64,000 nucleotides of DNA from Taxillus chinensis (GCA_023512835.1 CM042085.1:35728324-35792323), one strand, 5' to 3'. Counted from the first letter of the stretch, positions 10,690 through 21,845 are shown. Notes: generated by a model not told the origin, from the letters alone. Numbers and translations: made by a program.

Positions 10690-11270
10690 GGTAGTAGCTT
10701 CTTCCCTCAGGGATGAGGTGATGAGGGAGTTTCACCGGTCTAGAGTTGCTTGTGCATCCAGGGGGGTACGAAGATGTATCATGCGCTTCGGGCACATTTT
10801 TGGTGGCCTGGGATGAAACGCGATGTGGCTGCCTTTGTTTCGCGGTGCCTCACGTGTCGCCAGGTGAAGGCCGAGCATCGGCGGCCGGCGGGCATGTTAC
10901 GGCCCTTGCCCATAGCGGAGTGGAAGTGGGACCATATAGCGATGGATTTTGTGACCGGTCTTCCACCCACCACTGGGAGGAAGGATATGATTTGGGTAAT
11001 TGTGGATCGACTCACAAAGTCGGCCCATTTCCTGGCTGTTCGCGAGCGGGACTCCATTGGGACCTTGAGTCACTGTACATGAACGAGATTGTGAGACCGC
11101 ATGGCGTACCCTCATCGGTTGTCTCGGACCGGGATTCGAGGTTCACTTCCCGTTTCCGGGCAGGTTTGCAGGAGGCTATGGGGACCAAGCTTCATCCGAG
11201 TACAGCCTTTCACCCTGAGACCGACGGTCGACCGAGCGGACGAATCGGACCATGGAGGACATGTTGAGGG
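10690..11270 (+). pseudogene. C integrase, zinc-binding and catalytic core
   Basis: The main frame 10750-11082 carries [18 protein letters not shown], then [11 protein letters not shown] (the two Cys of HHCC), then the first catalytic Asp in MDFVTGLP and [10 protein letters not shown]. The second Asp is in [11 protein letters not shown] (about 11125) after a frame change near 11070. The catalytic Glu lies near 11235, where the sequence GGTCGACCGAGCGG suggests a disturbed CAG. The integrase inserts the cDNA into chromatin. Confidence 0.88.
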
Positions 11271-11992
11271 CTTGTGTGCTAGATTTCGGGGGTTCGTGGG
11301 CAACTCACCTTCCTTTGGTGGAGTTTGCCTACAACAACGATTATCAAGCATCCATTGGGATGGCTCCTTTTGAGGCGTTGTATGGACGGCCGTGTCGATC
11401 CCCTTTGTGTTGGACCGAGGTGGGGGAGACAGCCCTCTTGGGGCCACGGTTGGTTCAAGAGGCTACCGAGAAGGTCAAGTTGATTCGTCGGCGTTTGTTG
11501 TCGGCTCGAGTCGGCGAGAAATCTTATGCGGATCAGCGGCGGCGACCTTTGGAGTTTTCTGTTGGTGATCATGTGTTCCTTCGTGTCTCTCCACGACGTG
11601 GACATCGACGGTTTGGGCGAGGTTCCAAGCTATCTCCGCGATTTATTGGTCCTTTTGAGATTCTGGATCGTGTAGGGCCTGTGGCCTACCGGTTAGCGTT
11701 ACCACCGCGGCTGAGTCGAGTGCACAACGTGTTTCACGTGTCCCGGTTGCGGAAGTATCACCCTGACCCCACTCACGTGATTGATTGGGGGACGTTGGAC
11801 ATTGAGGATGACATGTCCGTCATTGAGGCCCCTATTCGTATCCTCGATCGGCGAGAGAAGCTTTTGCGTGGTCGTCTTATTCCTTTGGTTCGCGTGCTGT
11901 GGCAGCACCGTGGCATGGAGGAGGAGACATGGGAACGTGAGTCCGTGATGCGTGAGCAGTACCCAGAGTTGTTCGAGGACGAACAATCTTAA
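11252..11992 (+). CDS. C integrase C-terminal region with chromodomain (open 246 codons)
   Basis: This is the longest unbroken frame of C. It starts inside the integrase core ([19 protein letters not shown]), continues through the [11 protein letters not shown] stretch, and then the SH3-like C-terminal part ([40 protein letters not shown]). A chromodomain of about 55 residues closes it ([34 protein letters not shown]) and ends FEDEQS. In chromoviruses this module directs integration to heterochromatin with modified histone H3. The upstream frame is broken, so this is a 3' fragment of the pol frame and not a gene with its own start. Confidence 0.93.
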   Translation: MEDMLRACVLDFGGSWATHLPLVEFAYNNDYQASIGMAPFEALYGRPCRSPLCWTEVGETALLGPRLVQEATEKVKLIRRRLLSARVGEKSYADQRRRPLEFSVGDHVFLRVSPRRGHRRFGRGSKLSPRFIGPFEILDRVGPVAYRLALPPRLSRVHNVFHVSRLRKYHPDPTHVIDWGTLDIEDDMSVIEAPIRILDRREKLLRGRLIPLVRVLWQHRGMEEETWERESVMREQYPELFEDEQS

Positions 11993-12298
11993 GGGTGGAG
12001 GGGTGGCTGTTGGCTGGTGTATTTGTATTTCCTTTCGACTTTTGACTTTAATTTATATTGAATGTGTTAATGAAATGTGCTTGTGATGGATATTTGTGAC
12101 ATGTGGATGTGTTTCCATAGATTGTGATGCATGTGGTTATGGACTGTGGTGGCACTATGTTATGTGCTATTGTGTACAATGTGCGGTGTATGACCCATTT
12201 GGGTGTTGTAGCTCGCCGTGTGGCAAATGGGTAGCTTGTGTTTGTTTTCCTCGTATGTCATTTCTTTTCGAGGACGAAAAGTCTTAAGGGGGAGAGGA
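11993..12298 (+). other. C 3' untranslated region with duplicated tail and polypurine tract
   Basis: The polypurine tract AAGGGGGAGAGGA (12286-12298) directly precedes the 3' LTR and primes plus-strand synthesis. It lies in a block TTTTCGAGGACGAAAAG...CTTAAGGGGG that repeats the end of the coding region (TTGTTCGAGGACGAACAA...CTTAAGGG, about 11968-11998). So the pol tail and its purine tract are present twice, 290 bp apart. B and A show comparable pairs. Confidence 0.85.
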
Positions 12299-14085
12299 TG
12301 TAATGACCCGTGTGTAACCCGTGTGTAAGGAGTTAACCACAAACACCTTGGATGTTGGTACACAAGTTTAAGGTAAGAGATGAGCCCAAGAGGGGACTTT
12401 TGAGAGGTGCATGTGTCAAGCGATAGCGTACATTTATGCCCTAGGAAGATGCTATGCGTTCTAGGCGGTTTAAGTCATTTTGGCTGATCTTGGAGCTCAC
12501 TTTTGACCTAGTAGATGGCCTCAAACAATTGGCGTGCAAGAACAAAAGTTTCTTAGAATGAGGTCCTCTATCTACCACGAAATTTCAGAGCATTTGGAGC
12601 TGCACGTGAATTCACCCATTTCACGTGCAAGCATATTTTTGCTTCTCAGGCCTCTACAAGATGCAAGGAGACTTGGGGTAAAGTTTGGGTGCATTTGGAG
12701 CTGCACGCCAATTGGGGAATTGGCGTGCAAATTGGCGTGCGAGCATAGTTTTGCATGGTTCCCTTGGTTTTGACATTCTAAGGAACTTTCTCCAAAGGAC
12801 CATGTTGAAATTCTAAGTATTTTGGCCTATATGGGTGCGGAAAGGTGGTGACTTGTGTGATCAAAACTACGTCGTTTTGATCCTGGGATTCACTTAATCA
12901 AAACTACGTCGTTTTGATGTTGTGTTGTCTATATAAGGAGGAGAAGCCCCTCTGTTTTAGGTTTAGGGTTTGTTGCTTCACCACCGTCGCAGAGAGAGAG
13001 AGAGAGAGGGAAGGAGAGCTCCTGGTTGCTGCCGGGCGTCTTGCGTGGGTGGTCGGTGCTTCGTGGGTGGACGGCGTTCGGCTTGGGATCGGACCGTTCT
13101 TTGTGTTGTTGCGTTTTCCTTGAGGTAGGGGTTCCGTTCTTCCTAAATCCTCCTCTGTCCTAGGGTCCTAGGGCAGAATATTATATTATTTATATGTAAA
13201 TTCATATAGGTGTGACCTCCTATATGAATGTTGGCCTCAATGGCATGTTGGTGTGATTCCGTGGATTACATGCTATGTGTTCGATGAAATGCCTGTGTGA
13301 ATATAGTTGTATGTATATGCCCATTACATGTTTGGTAATATGCCTGTGTGGCTGGATTTGTGGTTTAGTGTATGTATGTATGTTGTGTGTTTGCTCTATT
13401 TTCCTGAATGGTTGGGTTTGTGCGCTTGTGAATGGGTGCACACCAAGTGTTTGGTGGTATGCTTGAGTGACCATGTGTGTTGTGTGCTTGATCGTGGTAT
13501 CCGGCCTGAAGAGGCGGTTAAAGAACTTTGCCTGAGAGGCGGTTAAATCACTTGGCCTGAAGAGGCGGTTAAATAACTTGGCCTGAAGAGGCGGTTAAAT
13601 CACTTGTGTTTTGTGTGGTGGATAATTGTGACGACCGATGTGGTTTGTTATTGTTTGATGAGATTGTTGTAACACGTCACCGCACTGTGCACATGCATGT
13701 AGCCGCTAGGAGCATGGGAAGGGTTGGGGGAGACTTGATCCCTACCGAGCCGTGGTTGCTCACCCCTCCTACCGTGTTTGCTTGTTTTCCAGGGACTTAC
13801 AGGCGTTAGGTGGATACACCAAGGTGGAAGACCTTGTCCATTTTATTCTTCCATTTATGTTGTTTTCTTTTATGGGAATGATGTAACCCCAGGTGGGGAT
13901 GGGATTGGAAAGAATTCATTTGTAATAAACTGGTTTGGAATATTTTTATGAATATTACATTCTTGAATGTGTTGTGGATGTTTGAAATGTAAAATTCTTG
14001 GTTTGTATCCTAACCCCTTTGCCCTCCGTGTGGGTAAAGGGAGTCACGTGCCGGTTTCCTCGGGTTGGAAATCCGGGGCGTGACA
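12299..14085 (+). repeat. C 3' LTR
   Basis: This 1787-bp copy of 4988-6779 begins TGTAATGACC and ends GCGTGACA, followed by the target duplication ACTAT (14086-14090). TATA box at 12930-12936; donor-like and acceptor-like sites as in the 5' copy. Most differences from the 5' LTR are at CTG or CAG (for example CTGAG versus CCGAG near 13745), with few ordinary substitutions, so the insertion is probably young. Confidence 0.97.
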
Positions 14086-14090
14086 ACTAT

Positions 14091-14731
14091 TGTGAAACTC
14101 GGTGGCTGTGGAAGCCCGGGACTGTTTTGTGAAACCCGGTGGTCGTGGGAAGCCCGGGATCGCTCTTGGAAACCCGGTGGGCCGTGGAAGCCCGGGACTG
14201 TTCATGTCTTGCTTTGTGTGGCCGTGGAAATAATTGTATTTGCTGATATAGCTTGCCATTATATTTGTTGAAATAATTGTATCACGACACTGCACTTGTA
14301 CACATGGCATGTAGATGCTAGGAGCATGCGATGGGTTGGGGAGACATGATCCCTACTGAGCTGTGGTTGCTCACCCCTCCTACTGTGTTTGATTTTTCTA
14401 CAGGGACCTACAGGCGTTAGGCGGGAACACCCAAGTTGGAGGCGCTGTTTTGTGGCTTTGTTTATTATTATTTGAGTTTCGCTGTTTTTGTGTGAGCTTT
14501 GTAACCCCAGTGGGAGGATATTGTAATGAGGAGTTTTATGTAATGAAAGCATGTTTGGGCACTCTTGTATGTTTGGACTTATTTAAAATATGGTTTTTGT
14601 TTCTCTAAATATAAAATGTGAAGTGTATGGTATCCTGTGTGAGCATGTTGTATTCTATCCCCTTTATCCAAACTCGGGTAAAGGGAAGGTCACGTTCCGG
14701 TCTCCTCGGGTTGGAAATCCGGGGCGTGACA
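14091..14731 (+). repeat. B 5' LTR, second part
   Basis: This continues B's 5' LTR after element C. It opens in the AAACCCGG repeat array, contains the acceptor-like TTTTTCTACAG (ending 14403) and ends CCGGGGCGTGACA at 14731. It matches 20507-21147. Together with 3848-4987 it makes 1781 bp, equal to the 3' LTR. Confidence 0.96.
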
Positions 14732-14734
14732 ATA

Positions 14735-14775
14735 TGGTATCAGAGCATGGTCTAGTTGGCCTAGGGTAGTGGGCG
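14735..14775 (+). promoter_or_regulatory. B primer-binding site and leader
   Basis: TGGTATCAGAGC at 14735-14746, three bases after the LTR, is the initiator Met tRNA type site. The next 200 bases (GGTCTAGTTGGCCTAGG onward) are almost the same as in C, showing that B and C are members of related families. Confidence 0.9.
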
Positions 14776-15744
14776 GACTTGATTATCTTGAGTCCTTTGG
14801 AGGGGCCTGGAGGGACGTGCCTGATTAACATGGTCCTCTTGGAGCCTCTAAGGTGTACTTGGGGTAGTCCAGTCTTGTGGTAGGATTTGCATACATTGGC
14901 ATTAGGGCACTAGTTGCATTTGTTGTTTATGCATGAATGTATGGATAACTGTGGGAATGTTTTAAATGAAAAAAAAAATTTTAATTGTGCAACTCTGATA
15001 TATTGTGACAACTTAAGCATGACTACAAAAAAAAAAATATGTGGTATGGAATTTGTGTACTAGTGGACTTGTGCAATGTGAACGAACTACATAGAGATAA
15101 TACTGTTGATATTATGAAAATGACTAGGTGAGATATGTGAATGCTTAAGTGTGTGCCTTTGTATGGTATTGTGTGGAATAAGCAATGTGGTGTTCAAAAC
15201 GATGAGATAATCACTTGAGTATAAATGATATGTGCAATGTGAAGGTGTGAACTTGTATAGTCTGTGAAATGTGAATCTGCGAATATGTGTGGCGATAATG
15301 TGTTTTGAGATTAGTTATAGCTCCAAACGCCTAGTCGGTAATGGTATTAAGAGCGTTGAGTGTTAACCTGGAGTGCTACCTCCTCGTGTACCTAGCCTCC
15401 TGAAAAATTATGACCCGTACGACGGAAGAGCCCGCCACCCAGCCGGGCAAGTGGCGAGAGTAGTAGGCGTAAGTAATGATCTTCACAGGGCGAGATTGGC
15501 ATTTTAACCCTGATTATTCCAGAATTGAGGGATGAGATTCGATAACGATTAAGAGCGAGGCACGCCGAGGGCGGTTAACCCACATCATTTGGAGGAGCTC
15601 GGATGAAGATCAATGAAGCATTGTTGTCCTAATCAGCGAAAAGGACCCCAAGAGGCAGACGAGGGCAATCGAGAAGATGGCCACAAGTTTCGAGATGGGG
15701 GTCAATCCCCCAACAAATCAATTTGAGACCGGTTGCTTAAAGGG

Positions 15745-15842
15745 TTGTTCTTACTGTGGACAATCGGGACATTGGAAAAGAGTGTAGCAAGAAGCGATAT
15801 CGGTGTTGCATCCGTGGAAAAGTAGGACATCTCCAGGAAGAT
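15745..15842 (+). pseudogene. B gag zinc-knuckle remnant
   Basis: One frame reads SYCGQSGHWKR followed by a stop where the last Cys is due, then KKRYRCCIRGKVGHLQED. This matches the double CCHC pattern of chromovirus gag. The upstream 100 bases are basic and polar, as in a gag linker. It is the only gag trace I can support in B. Confidence 0.65.
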
Positions 15843-18800
15843 AGTGATTGGTTGAGTCTTGTCCTGACTTAGGTGAGGATGGGTGGACCTTTGATTGTTG
15901 AGTTTCTAGCAATTAAATTAAGACACTTGTAATAGAGGGGTATTCTCGTTGGTAGGGCTCTTGAGCCACAGTTTGCCGTTTGGTGAAGCTTAGGAGATCG
16001 TTTGAGTTAGCATTATTAATAGACGTGGTTGGTGACTTGTAACAAAATATATATATATATATATAATAAGAATATAATAAGAAAAATGAACATTTATATT
16101 TGTGACACTAGAAGGATAATAAGTAACTGATAGATATGTGAGTGTTGGTTTTATATGGGAGTGGTATTCAATTTTGACAACCGTGGATAATTAAAGTAAT
16201 CAAACCTTGTAGGCTACCTTTTTGCTAGCTAGTAGAGCTTGAGGCGTGAGGTGATGGCTTGTGGGTAACGTGTGACCCCTCCTTGGCAACCTTGAATAAT
16301 AGAGATATGTTCTTATGTGGATAAAGGTATGTGTGGAGTACTACTTGAAAGGGATATTCCTATAGTTACCTTTCCAAGCGTTATGGTTGAGGGTGGAAAA
16401 TGCAGCTAGTATAGCCTGCTCTTAGAGTCCTTGAAGTGTTATCTTGTTGGCTAGAGTGGTCGTTGCAAGTTTTGGTTAGTAACTATATAGGTGTTCTGGG
16501 TTCTCAGATGGTCAAGCAAGGTAGCCATTTGTTATGTTTGTGGTGTGTGAAAGACCTTGAGTAATGTTCCTAGAATATGTTGTGAAATGGGTATGCACAT
16601 GTATAAAATGTGAATTATTCGGGAGCTCGGTATCGGCTGTGAGTGGGTTTCAAGGGTCGTGCCCGGTGCATCCAATTGGTAACAAGAGGTAAGCAAGTGA
16701 GATTTGGCAGGCCTCATTCGGGCTTTTTACCCACATCCTGGAAAACATTTCTCTAGGGACTAAGGGTGTGCTTTTGCATGGTAGGGCCATTCCTTTGGTC
16801 TCGTATCTTGTGGGAAGTGGGTTTAAAGGAGAGGAGAAGGTTTAAAACCTGGTACGTTCTACTCGTCAGGTGTCTTGTGTTTCGTTGCATGTGTTGAGAA
16901 TGTGCAGAAAATGTAGCATTGTCTTGTTGTATGTGTTGCATAAGTGGTAAAGGTATATAGCGGAGTTGCTACGTGTGGGTGTTGCGACACATATGCGTAG
17001 AGAAGGATGAGGCATGACGTATTAGTATAGTAACTGTGGTGTGAGGATGAGGAAGAGTGTTAGAGGTGATGTTGTTTATGTTATTCCTTGTCTGGTGTTA
17101 CTAAAATGTTGGTAAGTTGGGAAAGAAAAAGAGTTGTTTGATTTCCCGAGTTGAGTCGATTGTGACAGTTTGCTAGGACGGGGTATTAGTGCTACTCCTT
17201 GGGGAGAGTTTTATGTCGGGCGGATATCAAAAGGTGTATGCATTAGAGTGGTGGTGGTAGGCGAATGACCTACATATGTCCTCCTTGAAAACTTTTCATG
17301 TACAGTATCACGCGATAAGGGAGATGGTTCACGATATCAAGGTGTTGGTGTGTTTGGGTGCTACATGAAAGTCCTGAATTAGGCGTTTGCATGTCTTGTT
17401 TCCTGTGCCTACCTGGAGGAATAGCAGTGATCACATTTAGCTAAGGCTAGAGCCTGAGTATTTCTTGGTCAGTTTGAGTGTTTTATTGGTGTGTTGAGAT
17501 AGAACGTGACGGTTGGTATAGCGGGGTTAGTGGGCCATGAGGTGGAGTATGTCCTGGAGGCTAAGGATTCCCTTGTGACCTGTGAGTGGTGACATCGCGG
17601 ATTCCGTTATTGTCATGTTGCAGGTAGGAGAGTTTTCCAGGGTGGAGAGAACTACGTTGTTGGCAACTACCCAGCGTCAAAAGGATTCTTATCGCATGGA
17701 ATGTCTGCCGACTGAGTAAGGCGTTATCACTTGGGTTGTAACATAAGCCTCAGTTAGTGAAGGTTGTGTGGGACCTTGGTGGATCCCTATTTGACCGTAG
17801 TCAAAGAGGTGTTATTTGTGTGACGTTCTGGTTCATGGGATTCTTTAGTAGATTCTCAACGTTGGTGACTGGTGTTAGCCCAATAGTAGTTTTTTTTGGT
17901 CTTGCCGTGATTGAGTATGGTACTACGTTTGTTGTTTTGAGTTACTCCTTGGACACCGTTGGGCGTCTTGTTGACTATGACCGAATTGGTGAAGGGCAAA
18001 CTTCATCCTGATGTAGTTGTGTCCTGGATTGTAAGTCATCTTGAGTTCCCTTTGGCATTGGTTGGGTTCCGTTGTTGCGTGTATCGCTATAGAGTGAGGT
18101 GGTTTTAGCGGTGATGATGGTGTCTTTGGGGTGATCTCCATGTGTGGGAATGCGATTGTGGTTTGCATAATGTTTTTCTCTTGTTTGTTTGTGTTTCCTT
18201 GTGACCTCTTTGTGTTTGCTGTCAGGGTAAGGTCTACATATGGAGTGTGGCTGCGTTGTAAATTGGTTGTGTCCGTTGACATCAAATCTCAGTGGTGTCA
18301 TTGTTGGGTATTCTACATTGTGGCGTGTTGGTCTTATTGTGACACGAGTAGGCGTCTAATGCCGAGTACCTGCTATGTCGATGCGGTGACTTCTCGTTCA
18401 ATCATATGAATTCTAGCGAATGGATGCTTCACACATAGGCTTATGAATCTGTGGGAGGTTTCTCAACCTCACTGTTGTCGACTTGCTCACATGAGTTGTT
18501 GTCGGCACGCTAATTGGCCAAGCTCTAGTCCTGGTTGTGCTCCTGGGTGTTATGTGTTGCTTTGATCTTCTCGTGATGTTTACTACTTGCTTTCTCTTTT
18601 CGGGGATGAAAAGTCCAAAGGTGGGAAGGTTGTGAGGACACTCCCTGCGGATGAGTTTATAATGTTGGTGAATGGGCAGTGGAATGTTCAACGTGTAGTA
18701 GTGTTTTGTTTGTGAGTTGTTCCTTGTGGTGGTGTTTATGATGTGAGTTGCTCTGTGACCTATGTGATCTGTTAAACGTGTTAGTGATGGGCGTATATGT

Positions 18801-19029
18801 CTTATACTGTCGTGACATGTGAATACTTGTGACATGTGTTAGGTGAGGAGAACAAGGGTTGTTTGTGAGATTAGAATATGTGTTTCCCTATCATGCTGTG
18901 TTGTATTGGGTCATGTGGGTATGTGCCTTCATGTGTGTTATTGTGTGATATCTTCAGTCGCGGGTATGTGAATGGTTGTGGGCGATGTGCATCAGCATGT
19001 GCATTATGGAAAGTGTATTGTCTTTTTGA

Positions 19030-19120
19030 GGATGACACGTCCTATGGAGGAAATATGGGAACTCGAATCCATGATGCGTGAGCAACACCCAAAGTTGTTC
19101 GAGGACGAAAAATCTTAAGG
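19030..19120 (+). pseudogene. B chromodomain tail remnant
   Basis: The frame ending at a TAA near 19118 reads WELESMMREQHPKLFEDEKS, which is the end of the chromodomain seen complete in C ([10 protein letters not shown]...LFEDEQS). Upstream of it no integrase is recognisable, so a large internal deletion or replacement removed the rest of pol. Confidence 0.75.
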
Positions 19121-19330
19121 GGGGGAGGTGGCTGTAGTGATGTGTTTTTTTTGTGGTTCATGCTTTGGTGTATTTGTATTTCTACTTGTAAATTGGTATT
19201 TTTATTGAGATGTGTTTTGAGATTGCAAAATGTGTTTGAGATGTCCTATTATGTTGTGTGATCCATCTGGGCGTTGTGGCTCGCTGTCTTGCAAATGGGC
19301 CGCATGTGTTTGTTTTCCTTGCATGTTGTT

Positions 19331-19366
19331 TCTTTTCGAGGACGAAAAGTCTTAAGGGGGAGAGGA
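19331..19366 (+). promoter_or_regulatory. B polypurine tract block
   Basis: TTTTCGAGGACGAAAAG is followed by CTTAAGGGGGAGAGGA directly before the 3' LTR. Similar blocks lie at about 19097-19127 (ending AAGGGGGGGAGG), 19020-19038 and 18596-18628, so B holds up to four copies of the tail and purine-tract unit. Confidence 0.85.
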
Positions 19367-21147
19367 TGTAATGACCCGTGTTTTGGGTAGAACAAGTCGG
19401 GAACGAAGATGAACAATACCTGGGCGAACGTTTGGGTCGAAAGGTGGAAGACCCGAAGATTTGGGTCGTAGGGTCGAAGACCGAGGGTCGAAGTTCGAAG
19501 GTTTGAGGGTCGAAAGTTAGATCTTCGAGACAGATCTTCGAGGCCGCGTTTCCAGCTAATCTTCGAAGGAGTGTTTCTACGAGTCTTCATGGCTTGGTTG
19601 TTAGAGAGTGTAATGAGCTCAAGTGGGAGCGTGTAAAGGCTGCGTGTGACAATGACCATGTTCGGATTGTGGGTATTTTGTCCTGTGTGGAAGCGGAGTG
19701 GTTAGTTCATGTTTTATTTATCAAAACTACATCGTTTTGATGGTGTGTTTTATTTATCAAAACTACGTCGTTTTGATGGTGTGTTTCATTTATCAAAACT
19801 ACGTCGTTTTGATGGTGGGATTTCATTTATCAAAACTACGTCGTTTTGATAAGTGAGGTCTATATAAAGAGGAGCTCTCTTTATTTTAGGTTTAGGGTTT
19901 TTGTTGTCAGCCGCCGCAGCCGTCACAGAGAGAGAGAGAGGGAGATTGAGAGAGAGAGCTCCGGTTCGTGGGTCGTCGTTGTCATTCCCGTGGTTGGACG
20001 GCATTAAGCGTGGAGGCAAGAGCGTGGAGGATCTTTGAGGTAGGGGTTCTGTCTTTCCTGGTCCGTTCGGGGTTAGGCCCTGTGGATATTTTGTAAAGTT
20101 TCCATTGTTATTGCTATAATACTTATATGTAAATTCATATAGGTGTGATCTCCTATATGAATGTTGGCTTTCAATGGCATTTTGGTGTGATTCCGATGTT
20201 GGGTGGGCGGTGCATGTTAAATGTTTGATAAAATGCCTATGTGAATATGTTTGTATGAATATGCCCAGGTATGTGTTTGATAATATGCCGGTATGGCTAG
20301 AATTGTGAGTTGGTAAAGGTGTGCATGCCAAGTGTTTGTTTTTATGCCTGAGTGGTTGGGTTTGTACATTTGTGAATGTGTGCCTACTAAGTGTTTGGTT
20401 TTATGCCTGAGTGGTTATGTATACTGTGTTTTGTTAAACCCGATGGTTGTGGAAGCCCGGGACTATTTTGTGAAACCCGGTGGCTGTGGAAGCCCGGGAC
20501 TATTGTGAAACCCGGTGGCTGTGGAAGCCCGGGACTGTTTTGTGAAACCCGGTGGCTGTGGAAGCCCGGGACTGCTCTTGGAAACCTGGTGGCTGTGGAA
20601 GCCCGGGATGTTCATGTGCTAGCTTTGTGTGTGGTCGTGGAAATAATTGTATTTGCTGATATAGCTTGCCATTATATTTGTTGAAATAATTGTATCACGA
20701 CACTGCACTTGTACACATGGCATGTAGATGCTAGGAGCATAGGATGGGTTGGGGAAACATGATCCCTACTGAGCTGTGGTTGCTCACCCCTCCTACTGTG
20801 TTTGATTTTTCTACAGGGACCTACAGGCGTTAGGCGGGAACACCCAAGTTGGAGGCAGTTCTGTTTTGTGGCTTTGTTTATTATTATTTGAGTTTCGCTG
20901 TTTTTGTGTGAGCTTTGTAACCCCAGTGGGAGGATATTGTAATGAGGAGTTTTATGTAATAAAAGCATGTTTGGGCACTCTTGTATGTTTGGACTTAATT
21001 AAAATATGGTTTTTGTCTCTCTAAATATAAAATGTGAAGTGTATGGTATCCTGTGTGAGCATGTTGTATTCTATCCCCTTTATCCAAACTCGGGTAAAGG
21101 GAAGGTCACGTTCCGGTCTCCTCGGGTTGGAAATCCGGGGCGTGACA
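19367..21147 (+). repeat. B 3' LTR
   Basis: 1781 bp from TGTAATGACC to GGGCGTGACA, followed by target duplication TACAG. It holds the GGGTCGAA array (19433-19540), four palindromes (19720-19850), a TATA box (19861-19867), GA repeats (about 19927-19960), donor-like site (GT at 20040), five AAACCCGGTGGC repeats (about 20437-20608; four clean and one altered) and acceptor-like site (20816). Confidence 0.96.
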
Positions 21148-21605
21148 TACAGTTTGTCGTAGGGGATCGTATCTTCTTGCGAGTCTTGCCACGATGGGGG
21201 CACAGGTGGTTTGGGTGAGGGTCCAAACTCTCACCTCGATTTGTAGGTCCTTTTCCTATCATTGTTGTCATGGGACCTATTGCCTATTGATTGGAATTAC
21301 CATCCAAGCTGGCTCGTGTTCATGATGTTTTCCATGTCTTCCAGTTGTGGAAATATTAGCCGGATCCTTCTCATGTGCTTGATTGGCGTGAGATAGAGTT
21401 AGCAAATGTTGGTTCCGTTGTGGACGCACCAGTTCAGATTTTAGACCACCGGGAGCAGGTCTTGCAGGGCAAGACGATCCCGTTGGTCAGAGCTTTGTGG
21501 CACCACTGCAGTATAGAGGAGCAGACCTGGGAGAGGGAGAGTCAGATGCGTGCTCTTCACCCCGAGTTGTTCGAGGACGAGCAATCCTGTGGTGGGGAGG
21601 GTGTC
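21148..21605 (+). pseudogene. A integrase C-terminus and chromodomain remnant
   Basis: The reading that broke at 3847 resumes here after one copy of TACAG. It shows FVVGDRIFLRVLPRWGH, a stop, SKLSPRFVGPFP, LARVHDVFHVFQLWKY and then the chromodomain (VQILDHREQVLQGKTIPL, IEEQTWERESQMR) ending FEDEQS near 21587. Three stops interrupt it. The match of the order and the duplicated TACAG prove that A was one element before B inserted. Confidence 0.92.
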
Positions 21606-21845
21606 AAGATCCTTACCATGCGTAGAGGTAGTTAACCTTGTTGTTTTTGTTGATTGTGCTTATGGTTGTTGATATTCTTGGTTGCGTGTGATTTGACGAG
21701 TTGTTGGTTATTTTGTCAGTGGGTGTTATTTTGTTTATCATGCTAGTTGTAGTTAGGTTGTGTATAATTATTTTAGCCTAGGAAGTGTTATTTCTTTGAG
21801 AATGACTTGCCTTTTCAGGGTCGAAAAATTCTAAGGTAGGGGGGA
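21606..21845 (+). other. A 3' untranslated region and polypurine tract
   Basis: This 240-bp stretch has no coding signal. It ends with CTTTTCAGGGTCGAAAAATTC and the purine-rich AAGGTAGGGGGGA (21833-21845) just before the LTR. The block is a worn copy of the one in B and C, and again echoes the end of the chromodomain frame (TTCGAGGACGAGCAATC at about 21569). Confidence 0.75.

Larger units (their letters stand above)
4988..14085 (+). mobile_element. Element C: Tekay/Del-type chromovirus inserted in B's 5' LTR
   Basis: C is 9098 bp long, bounded by TGTAATGACC and GGGCGTGACA and flanked by ACTAT (4983-4987 and 14086-14090). LTRs of 1792 and 1787 bp are nearly identical. The internal region holds the primer site, gag, protease, RT, RNase H, integrase and chromodomain in Ty3/gypsy order, then a polypurine tract. 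The chromodomain at the integrase C-terminus places it among chromoviruses, and the long LTRs fit the Tekay/Del lineage. The coding frame is broken many times, but many breaks fall at CAG/CTG sites and may be sequence errors. Confidence 0.97.
14776..19366 (+). mobile_element. B internal region, mostly non-coding
   Basis: About 4.6 kb between the primer site and the 3' LTR. Apart from the leader, a gag zinc-knuckle relic (15745-15842), a chromodomain-like scrap near 16770-16830 (GRAIPLVS), a chromodomain tail (19030-19120) and purine-tract blocks, I see no gag-pol domain. It includes an (AT)n run at about 16047-16066 and A-runs at 14970-15045. Open frames at 17757-18409 have no recognisable motif. 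The length and content fit a non-autonomous derivative of a chromovirus. Confidence 0.75.
3848..21147 (+). mobile_element. Element B: non-autonomous Tekay-like LTR retrotransposon inserted in A
   Basis: B starts with TGTAATGACC and ends with GGGCGTGACA. It is flanked by the 5-bp duplication TACAG (3843-3847 and 21148-21152). Its two LTRs have the same length (1781 bp) once the nested element C is removed. A tRNA-iMet type primer site (14735) and a polypurine tract (19351-19366) are in place. Net length without C is about 8.2 kb. The 4.6-kb interior has no usable coding frame, only a gag zinc-knuckle remnant and a chromodomain tail, so B must have moved using proteins from a related autonomous family. 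C shares its LTR ends, primer site and leader sequence with B. Confidence 0.96.

Noticed and set aside
17757..18409. Possible small genes inside B's interior
   Set aside because: Frames are short, T-rich, without motif, and lie in sequence between two LTRs of a non-autonomous element.
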